Translations under genes and position numbers: made by a program
Notes under the pieces: generated by a model
What the model saw: only the letters and a program-made list of their open reading frames with translations
What the model was told of the DNA's origin: nothing
The model's database searches: none
Origin: Actinomycetes bacterium
GTDB taxonomy: Bacteria; Actinomycetota; Actinomycetes; Mycobacteriales; Micromonosporaceae
Length of the DNA: 6,095 nt
NCBI GenBank assembly: GCA_023437285.1
Contig: JAEZGP010000251.1
Coordinates: 1 to 6,095, forward strand
Direction of reading: 5' to 3'
Shown: in pieces, positions 1-4,772 of the stretch
Position numbering within the stretch: the stretch's first letter is position 1
How the letters are laid out: each line of letters begins with the position of its first letter

Positions 1-266
1 CCCCCGCGTGCGCGGGGAGCAGATCGGCAGCGGGTACTCGGCGGTGAACACCCGCGGATCACCCCCGCGTGCGCGGGGAGCAGGAGACGCGGTAGGCCGC
101 GGCCTCGGTCCAGTCGGGATCACCCCCGCGTGCGCGGGGAGCAGGCCATCCGGCGGCCCAGGCGTGGCATCCCATGAGGATCACCCCCGCGTGCGCGGGG
201 AGCAGGCAGGACGTAGATCGGGTTGTCGGTGCTGAGGTGGATCACCCCCGCGTGCGCGGGGAGCAG
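1..266 (-). CRISPR. Type I-E CRISPR array, leader-proximal end (truncated by window edge)
   Basis: Four complete 28-base repeats (56-83, 117-144, 178-205, 239-266) and one partial copy (1-22, missing its outer 6 bases) alternate with four 33-base spacers (23-55, 84-116, 145-177, 206-238). All copies are identical where visible. On the minus strand each repeat starts CTGCT, then has a perfect stem CCCCGC-GCAC-GCGGGG, then GTGATCC. This is the same 5+6+4+6+7 layout as the E. coli type I-E repeat. The leader and cas2 adjoin the 266 end, so transcription is on the minus strand: spacer 206-238 is the newest seen and 23-55 the oldest. In this family Cas6e binds the hairpin and cuts at its 3' base, which would leave a 5' handle of GUGAUCC plus the first spacer base. 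The base after the repeat differs at all four spacers, so the constant unit is 28 bases rather than 29. The array continues beyond position 1, so total spacer number is unknown. Confidence 0.98.
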
Positions 267-337
267 ACTAATTTACCTGCGGGTTTGAAGATCAAGACCA
301 CCGTTTTTGTTCACTTTGCTGTCCAGCGGATGACCTT
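267..337 (-). promoter_or_regulatory. CRISPR leader
   Basis: This 71-base non-coding stretch lies between the cas2 stop codon and the first repeat, where type I-E leaders sit. It is the only clearly AT-rich patch in the window: the 54 bases at 267-320 are about 41% GC. On the minus strand it contains AAAGTGAACAAAAACGGTGG (317-298), then a small inverted repeat TTGA-TCT-TCAA (295-285), then TAAATT (278-273). TAAATT resembles a -10 box and lies six bases from the first repeat; no convincing -35 box at normal spacing is visible. Leaders in this family carry the pre-crRNA promoter and the site that directs Cas1-Cas2 integration. The assignment as leader rests on position and composition; the sub-elements are inference. 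It may extend into the 3' end of cas2. No terminator hairpin separates cas2 from the array, so operon read-through into the array is possible. Confidence 0.82.
273..278 (-). promoter_or_regulatory. Possible -10 box at the leader-repeat border
   Basis: TAAATT on the minus strand fits the TANNNT pattern of a sigma-70 type -10 element. It lies in the AT-rich leader, six bases before the first repeat, so a transcript would start in or just before that repeat. The nearest -35-like words (TTGATC or TCTTGA) give spacings of 14 or 16, which are short. This is a weak candidate; the sequence could equally be a Cas1-Cas2 recognition element. Confidence 0.25.
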
Positions 338-682
338 TCAACGTCGGGAGAAACGACGGCGGCGAGCCGCCTTGCTCCAGCCGGTCGGCATCGCCGCATT
401 GTAGATAGGCTCCGCTGGCCGGCGCATCAGTGTCACTCCGTCCAGGTCCACGGGAGTCCAATGATGGTCGTGGGCCTTGAACGACAGCCGCTGTTCGCCC
501 TTCACCTGATAAACCATCAGGGCGCGTCCTGGGCCTGCCATGTCGATCACTCGCGCCCAGAGCCGGTTGCGAACGCGGGAACTGATATGGCCGACGTACA
601 CGCCGGCGGCAAGCTCGACCAGCCACTGGGTCAGATGCCCGCGAAGCCCTGCGGGGCAGGCGGTGAGGATGATGACGGTCAT
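338..682 (-). CDS. cas2: CRISPR-associated endoribonuclease-family protein Cas2, type I-E
   Basis: This 114-residue protein is the structural partner of Cas1 in spacer acquisition; in the well-studied I-E system a Cas2 dimer bridges two Cas1 dimers and holds the prespacer. The I-E Cas2 signature is clear: an N-terminal beta strand MTVIILTA, then LRGHLTQWLVELAAGVYVG (residues 13-31), then a C-terminal block TPVDLDGVTL (76-85), each aligning with E. coli Cas2. E. coli Cas2 is 94 residues; this one adds a tail of about 25 residues ending in an Arg-rich run, RRRRFSRR. The ATG at 682-680 overlaps the cas1 stop by one base (TGATG) and has a GGAGAG Shine-Dalgarno-like stretch at 699-694, 11 bases upstream. 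Longer upstream starts in this frame would run through cas1 and add nothing Cas2-like. The gene ends 71 bases before the first repeat. Confidence 0.95.
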   Translation of the reverse strand: MTVIILTACPAGLRGHLTQWLVELAAGVYVGHISSRVRNRLWARVIDMAGPGRALMVYQVKGEQRLSFKAHDHHWTPVDLDGVTLMRRPAEPIYNAAMPTGWSKAARRRRFSRR

Positions 683-1632
683 CAGAAGTCGATCTCTCCG
701 TCGACGTCGTAGTTCCTGCCTGCGGCCACCTCGAACCCGTGCTCGTCCCACAGGCCCAGGGAATCCGCTTCCTCGTCGATCGGCCCGCTGGGTTGGGGTT
801 GGAGCAGTACGCGAATGTCGCGTACGCAGCGGCTGAGGATCGCTCCATCGTGGAGCCGGTCGCGTACCGCCCGGCGCGTGTCCGCCGTGATGTCGGTGGA
901 GCCGCTCGCCACGACGTCGAAGGCGACCGGGATGGTGACCTCCGCCTTGTACAGGTCGGCGATGTCGTAGACGAACGCGCGCTCGTGGCCTGAGTGGATG
1001 AATCCGAGACCGGGCGACAGCCCCAACGCCACGATCACCGCGTGTACCACGCCGTACAGGCATGCGTGGGCCGCGGACAGCGCCTGGTTGATGGGGTCGC
1101 CGGCGGCGAAGTTGTCCCGGTCGTACTCGCGTTGGTTCCAGGCGATCCCCGTACGTGCGGCGTGCTCCCGGTAGGTGCGGCGGACCCTTGCTCCCTCCTT
1201 GCCGCGCAACTGCTGCATCGTCAGTTGCCCGGTGTCCTCGCCGGGGAACCGCATCGCGTACATGGCCCGGGCGACCGCCAATCGCCGGTCCCGCCGGCTC
1301 ACCGCCTCGGCTTGGGCGATGAGCAGCCGGCTCGACGACGCGAGCGACCGGCCGTGGGCGTAGTAGCGCACGCCCCGCTCGCCGACCCAGATGGTGGTCG
1401 CGCCGTGGTCGGCGAGCAGGGCGATGGCTTGGTGGGTGATGCTGGTGCCGGGTCCGAGGAGCAGCACCCCGATCGTCGCGGCCGGGATGTGAACGATACC
1501 GCGGTCGTCGGTTGCGGTGACGGCATTGCTGTCCCTGTGGATGACGCTTCGTTCCAGGTACAGGAAGCTGAGCCGGTCCTCGGCCCGGACCAGGTCGGGG
1601 ATGTCCGCCGGAGGTACTCCGGGGATCTTCAT
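682..1632 (-). CDS. cas1: CRISPR-associated integrase Cas1, type I-E
   Basis: This 316-residue protein is the metal-dependent integrase that inserts prespacers at the leader-repeat junction, acting with Cas2. It is close in length to E. coli Cas1 (about 305). The N-terminal beta domain covers roughly residues 1-90 and the helical catalytic domain the rest. The three metal ligands are visible with E. coli spacing: Glu146 in LRGKEGARV, His213 in LGFIHSGHE and Asp226 in FVYDIADLYK (E. coli E141, H208, D221; the 67- and 13-residue intervals match). Other I-E hallmarks are WNQREYDRDNFAAGDPINQA (165-184) and ACLYG (190-194). The ATG at 1632-1630 overlaps the cas6e stop as ATGA, with no good Shine-Dalgarno sequence upstream, so translation probably depends on coupling to cas6e. 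A longer open frame reaching 1986 is rejected because the extension overlaps cas6e and lacks family similarity. The stop overlaps the cas2 start by one base. Confidence 0.98.
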   Translation of the reverse strand: MKIPGVPPADIPDLVRAEDRLSFLYLERSVIHRDSNAVTATDDRGIVHIPAATIGVLLLGPGTSITHQAIALLADHGATTIWVGERGVRYYAHGRSLASSSRLLIAQAEAVSRRDRRLAVARAMYAMRFPGEDTGQLTMQQLRGKEGARVRRTYREHAARTGIAWNQREYDRDNFAAGDPINQALSAAHACLYGVVHAVIVALGLSPGLGFIHSGHERAFVYDIADLYKAEVTIPVAFDVVASGSTDITADTRRAVRDRLHDGAILSRCVRDIRVLLQPQPSGPIDEEADSLGLWDEHGFEVAAGRNYDVDGEIDF

Positions 1633-2291
1633 TCGCGGGCGAGGGTGAGCAGGCCGCACCCGTAGGCCTTGGCAGGCCCGATACCGCTGGTGAGCGCTGC
1701 GCGGAACGCGTCGGCGTCGGTGACCTCGAGCAGTCCGTCGAAGGTCGCGGTGGTGAGGGTGACCGTGGCCATGGCCCGTTTGAAGGTGAGGGTCTGCCGG
1801 TGGTTCACGGCCAGGTTGGGCAGGCCGTCGTCCTGCGCCACGATCGCGAAGCCGTACCGGTCGGCCCGGTTCAGCAGCCACCGCACCTGCTCCTCCTGGC
1901 GCAGGCAACCGAAGCGTTGGGTCTCCTTCGCGTCGGCGGACTTCCGCCCGCTGTGTGTCGGGTTGGCGGTGAGCCGGAAGGCCCACCGCTGCCCCGGCGC
2001 CAGTGTGGCGAGCATCGGGTCGTACTCCCGCACGACCCAGGTGTCGGTGGTGGGCCAGCCGGCCTGTTCGACGAGGTGGGTCAGGTCGGGACGGCCGGGG
2101 CTGACGATGTAGAGGTGCACGTTGCCCGGGCCGGACGTGTCCAGGCGCCAGAGGGTGCGCGCGTCGCCCCGCTGGTGGTCGTCCGGGTCGGCGAAGCCGG
2201 CGCGGACCGCCGCGTGCATGGCCTGCGGGGAGGCGAGGAGTTTGCGGGCACCTCGACGGGCCGGGTTGACGCGGAACCGGGTGAGGTACAT
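1629..2291 (-). CDS. cas6e: Pre-crRNA processing endoribonuclease Cas6e (Cse3/CasE)
   Basis: This 220-residue RAMP-fold RNase cuts each repeat of the pre-crRNA at the 3' base of its hairpin and stays bound to the 3' end of the mature crRNA as the head of Cascade. Evidence: the N-terminus MYLTRFRVNPARRGARKLLA resembles Thermus Cse3; His26 in SPQAMHAAV matches the catalytic His26 of Thermus Cse3; FRLTANPTHS (105-114) is the conserved strand 'F.L.ANP'; and the C-terminus has the RAMP glycine-rich loop GIGPAKAYGCGLLTLA (203-218). Length is typical (E. coli 199, Thermus about 211). The ATG at 2291-2289 lies two bases after the cas5 stop and has a GGGAGG Shine-Dalgarno sequence at 2303-2298, inside the end of cas5. 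The stop overlaps the cas1 start as ATGA. Its substrate is the hairpin repeat at 1-266. Confidence 0.97.
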   Translation of the reverse strand: MYLTRFRVNPARRGARKLLASPQAMHAAVRAGFADPDDHQRGDARTLWRLDTSGPGNVHLYIVSPGRPDLTHLVEQAGWPTTDTWVVREYDPMLATLAPGQRWAFRLTANPTHSGRKSADAKETQRFGCLRQEEQVRWLLNRADRYGFAIVAQDDGLPNLAVNHRQTLTFKRAMATVTLTTATFDGLLEVTDADAFRAALTSGIGPAKAYGCGLLTLARE

Positions 2292-2293
2292 GG

Positions 2294-2995
2294 TCAGCCT
2301 CCCAGCAGACTCAGCGGATCATGATCGAGGGCTCCGGCCCGCTCGGGGTTGTCGTTGTCAACGTCGACGTGCCCGCGGATCACCGACCGCCAGCTGTGCT
2401 CGCGGTGCGCGGGGTCGAAGCTGACCGGCTCGTCCGGTACGGTCTCGTGGCTCGACTCGCCGGGGCGGGCGTCGCGGATGATCTCCAGCCGTACCGTCCG
2501 GGCGGCACGCCGCTTGTACCAGTTGGCGGCCAACCACGGCCAGCCGCTCAGCGCGCCGTCGAGGGTGTCCTCGTGGACACCGAGGCTGATTCGGCCGGCG
2601 GGTGGGCACGACCGGCGCCCGAGGTAGAGCGGGAACCGTGGCCGGTCCAGCGCCTCGGCCAGCCCGTCGAGCAGGTCGCGGTCGCCGCTCACCGCGGCGA
2701 GGAAGACCGCGTCGGACAGGTAGAACCGGTACGTCAGGGGCATGCTCTTGCGGCCGTCGAGCGTACGTGCCGTCTGGAAGTCACGCAGGATCTGGCCGGG
2801 CTGGTCGACGCGTACGCCGAATTCGAGCTGGAGCAACTCGGTCAACGGCTCGGTTCGCCGCATGCCTTTGGCGGCGGCCAGCATGCCGAGCACGCCACTC
2901 TTGGTGGGTGCGACCTCCGTGCCCCGCCGGGCGAACCGGCTGGACGAGCCCCAGGCCTGCAACGGCCCGGCCAGCCGTAGCAACAGGACCGTCAT
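2294..2995 (-). CDS. cas5e: Cascade subunit Cas5e (CasD)
   Basis: This 233-residue RAMP protein belongs to the type I-E Cascade; in known structures it caps the 5' handle of the crRNA and contacts Cse1 and the first Cas7. The N-terminus LLLRLAGPLQAWGSSSRF (4-21) is the classic Cas5 start, followed by the strongly conserved PTKSGVLGMLAAA (30-42). Later blocks typical of Cas5e are FQTARTLDG (73-81), YRFYLSDAVFLA (89-100) and FPLYLGRRSCPPAG (121-134). The C-terminal DHDPLSLL (224-231) also looks like the family's usual ending. The ATG at 2995-2993 overlaps the cas7 stop as ATGA; the upstream bases have no strong Shine-Dalgarno sequence, so coupled translation is likely. Cas5 acts as nuclease only in systems lacking Cas6 (type I-C); Cas6e is present here, so a purely structural role is expected. 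Confidence 0.97.
   Translation of the reverse strand: MTVLLLRLAGPLQAWGSSSRFARRGTEVAPTKSGVLGMLAAAKGMRRTEPLTELLQLEFGVRVDQPGQILRDFQTARTLDGRKSMPLTYRFYLSDAVFLAAVSGDRDLLDGLAEALDRPRFPLYLGRRSCPPAGRISLGVHEDTLDGALSGWPWLAANWYKRRAARTVRLEIIRDARPGESSHETVPDEPVSFDPAHREHSWRSVIRGHVDVDNDNPERAGALDHDPLSLLGG
2298..2303 (-). promoter_or_regulatory. Ribosome binding site for cas6e
   Basis: The minus strand reads GGGAGG six bases before the cas6e ATG, overlapping the last codons of cas5e. This is the only junction where consecutive genes do not overlap (2-base gap), and the site supports independent initiation. Confidence 0.7.
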
Positions 2996-4110
2996 GCCGG
3001 CTGCCCGAGCGCCACCGCGACCTGGTCGCCCACGGCGCTGATCAGTTCGTCGATGGTGACCGCCTTGCCGAGGTCGGCGAGCACGGCGGTCTGGGCGCCC
3101 ACCTGGGTGACCCAGCTACTCACCGGACGTTCCCCGTACGCGGCCTCGACGGCGGTCGTGTACTGCGCCAGCATGGCCGCGGCGGTCGCCACCCGGCCCG
3201 CCCCGGCCGTCTCCCGTACCGGCGTCTCGAACGCCCCCACGAGGTTGATCGGTTGGGTGTCCCGGACCCGGACGAGGACGGCGTCGGGCAGCGTCCGGTT
3301 GGCGAAGGTGTTCTGCTTGCCGGTCGGCATGCTGCGCACGAACGCGGTGAGGAAGGCCTCGACGGCCGCCCGGGTCGCCGCGCCGTCGCCGAGCGTACGG
3401 TGCAGCGCGTCCACGTCGATGGTCGCGTAGCGGTACAGCGTGGCGGAGTTGAACTCGATGGTGCCGATCATGCCCGCGCCGGCCTGGTCGGCGTCCTCCT
3501 TGCGGTCGTCGACCGCGGTGAAGTAGTCGAACTCGGTCTCCACCGCGTGGACGCTGATGGCGTGCGCGACCTGGCAGGCGGCGTCCACGTTGATGTCGGT
3601 CATGTCGGCCACCATCCGGCCGAACATGGCGATGTCCACGGAATGGTCCTGGTTGGCCAGCGCCTTGAGCCGGGCCTTGTCCAGGGCCGTGCCCCGGTGC
3701 GCCGCGACCGCCTCGGCGGCCAGGTTGTCCAGCTGGCGGTGGCTCAGGAACAGCAGGTACTTCGATTCGAAGTCCTTGGCGCCCTTTTTCTTGTCGGCCT
3801 TGCCGAAGCCGAGGGTCGCGAAGACGTCGGTGGCGAGGCCGGACGCCTCGTCGGCGGTGACGCCGGGATCGAGGACCTGGATGCGCCGCGCCAGCGACTC
3901 GCCCACCTGCAGGGTGCGCTGTCCCAGCTGAGCCTCGGCCAGCAGCCCGCCGAAGGCGACCCGGATGGCGCGCTTCCACGCCTGGCTGGAGACCCGCGCG
4001 CGGCGTACCCCGCCGTAGATCGCGGTCTTCGGGGAACCCGTGTCGTCGCGGTTGAGGTTGCTCGGCGGCACGGTCTGCAGCGCGTAGACGTCGATGATGG
4101 TGCGGGTCAT
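2992..4110 (-). CDS. cas7e: Cascade backbone subunit Cas7e (Cse4/CasC)
   Basis: This 372-residue protein forms the Cascade backbone; in E. coli six copies coat the crRNA spacer and expose it for base pairing in short segments. The N-terminus holds the hallmark LNRDDTGSPKTAIYGGVRRA (19-38), continuing RVSSQAWKRAIR (39-50), aligning with E. coli Cas7 'LNRDD...FGG.RR.R.SSQ..KRA.R'. Other family blocks are DIAMFGRM (159-166), a stretch around residues 174-198 ending in EFDYFTAV (193-200), and MIGTIEFNSATLYRYA (214-229). A Lys-rich loop, FGKADKKKGAKDFE (102-115), stands out in an otherwise Arg-preferring proteome. The start is the ATG at 4110-4108, which overlaps the casB stop as ATGA and has a strong GGAGGA Shine-Dalgarno sequence nine bases upstream. 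The reading frame stays open upstream to 4878, but that part runs through casB and is Arg/Pro/Gly-rich shadow sequence. The stop overlaps the cas5e start. Confidence 0.98.
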   Translation of the reverse strand: MTRTIIDVYALQTVPPSNLNRDDTGSPKTAIYGGVRRARVSSQAWKRAIRVAFGGLLAEAQLGQRTLQVGESLARRIQVLDPGVTADEASGLATDVFATLGFGKADKKKGAKDFESKYLLFLSHRQLDNLAAEAVAAHRGTALDKARLKALANQDHSVDIAMFGRMVADMTDINVDAACQVAHAISVHAVETEFDYFTAVDDRKEDADQAGAGMIGTIEFNSATLYRYATIDVDALHRTLGDGAATRAAVEAFLTAFVRSMPTGKQNTFANRTLPDAVLVRVRDTQPINLVGAFETPVRETAGAGRVATAAAMLAQYTTAVEAAYGERPVSSWVTQVGAQTAVLADLGKAVTIDELISAVGDQVAVALGQPA

Positions 4111-4772
4111 GATCCGTTCTCCTCCGGTGCGTCGTCGGTCGTCGGGTTGTTCTCGGGCCGGCTGTGAGCGCGGCTGCGGTAGAAGTCGCGGCCCCACGCC
4201 GCCCGGATCCGGGCCGGGCCGGTCGGCGTGCGCAGGGCCACCAGGTCCTCGGCCAACCGGCCGTAGTCGAGCGGGATCTCCGCGCCGCGCAGCATGGTGA
4301 CCAGGCCGCGCAGGTGGTAGATCACTTCCGGGTACGCGCTGGCGGTGCCCAGCGCGGCGAACCGGCGACGCACACCCTCGGGCGAGTCGCTGCGGGCCAG
4401 CAGCGTCGCGACCGCGGCGCCCAGCCCGGTGCCCGGCACGTGCATCGGTCGGCGCTGGGATTGCTGGTGCAGGGCGTAGAGGGTGACCGCGTCGTGGACC
4501 GCGTACTCGGTGTCGGCGGGGCGGTCGGCCGGCACGAAGCCGAGGATCTCGTCCGGGACGCAGAGGTAGCGCTCCAGCGTGTAGTCGGAGCCGGGCTCGG
4601 CGCCGATGCCGCGACGGAGTCGGGCGAGCGCGCCGGTGGCCTCCGGATCGGGCGGTTGGCGCAGGACGCGGGCCTGCAGGCCGGCGACCACGCCGCCGGT
4701 GAACAGGGCCAGCGGGCCGGGCGGACGCATCCCCTTCGTGCGGACCGGCGGTTCGGCCGCGACGGTTGTCAT
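4107..4772 (-). CDS. cse2: Cascade small subunit Cse2 (CasB)
   Basis: This 221-residue protein is the small, helical subunit of type I-E Cascade; in E. coli two copies form the inner belly of the complex and stabilise the R-loop and displaced strand. The C-terminal core has the recognisable Cse2 pattern: RRRFAALGTA (135-144), YHLRGLVTMLRG (152-163), LDYGRLAEDL (168-177), then RIRAAWGRDFYR (188-199). The middle segment YALHQQSQR (99-107) is also typical. It is longer than E. coli CasB (about 160): it has extra N-terminal residues and a hydrophilic, probably disordered tail after residue 199 rich in Pro, Asp, Glu and Asn. The ATG at 4772-4770 overlaps the casA stop as ATGA and has a strong GAGGAGG Shine-Dalgarno sequence seven bases upstream. 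The stop overlaps the cas7e start in the same way, and the tail region carries the cas7e Shine-Dalgarno sequence. Confidence 0.96.
   Translation of the reverse strand: MTTVAAEPPVRTKGMRPPGPLALFTGGVVAGLQARVLRQPPDPEATGALARLRRGIGAEPGSDYTLERYLCVPDEILGFVPADRPADTEYAVHDAVTLYALHQQSQRRPMHVPGTGLGAAVATLLARSDSPEGVRRRFAALGTASAYPEVIYHLRGLVTMLRGAEIPLDYGRLAEDLVALRTPTGPARIRAAWGRDFYRSRAHSRPENNPTTDDAPEENGS
4120..4125 (-). promoter_or_regulatory. Strong ribosome binding site for cas7e
   Basis: The minus strand reads GGAGGA nine bases before the cas7e ATG, within the 3' tail of casB. It decides the cas7e start within a much longer open frame. It fits the need for several Cas7 copies per Cascade complex, although that link is inference. 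Confidence 0.8.

Noticed and set aside
8..404. Two plus-strand open frames of about 75 codons across the array, giving repeated RVRGEQ or PACAGS peptides
   Set aside because: They are translations of the CRISPR repeats and spacers; the peptide repetition comes from the DNA repeat unit.
273..848. A 191-codon minus-strand open frame covering the leader and cas2 in another frame
   Set aside because: It is out of frame with Cas2, lacks any family signature and would encode the leader; the Cas2 frame explains this region.
1042..1044. His197 of Cas1 (LYGVVHA) as a lost catalytic Glu
   Set aside because: E. coli has a Glu in the similar LYGVTEA block, but spacing shows the catalytic Glu141 corresponds to Glu146 here, in LRGKEG, exactly 67 residues before the catalytic His. 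Position 197 is not a metal ligand.
1633..1986. N-terminal extension of Cas1 to 1986, with similar extensions of Cas2 to 1063 and Cas7e to 4878
   Set aside because: The extensions overlap upstream cas genes and lack similarity to the families, whereas the chosen ATGs sit at coupled junctions and begin at the family's usual N-terminus.
3784..3792. A-run in the Lys-rich loop of cas7e as a programmed frameshift site
   Set aside because: The minus strand reads AAG AAA AAG with only five consecutive A, not a full A-AAA-AAG heptamer. Cas7e is complete in frame, and no alternative product is suggested.
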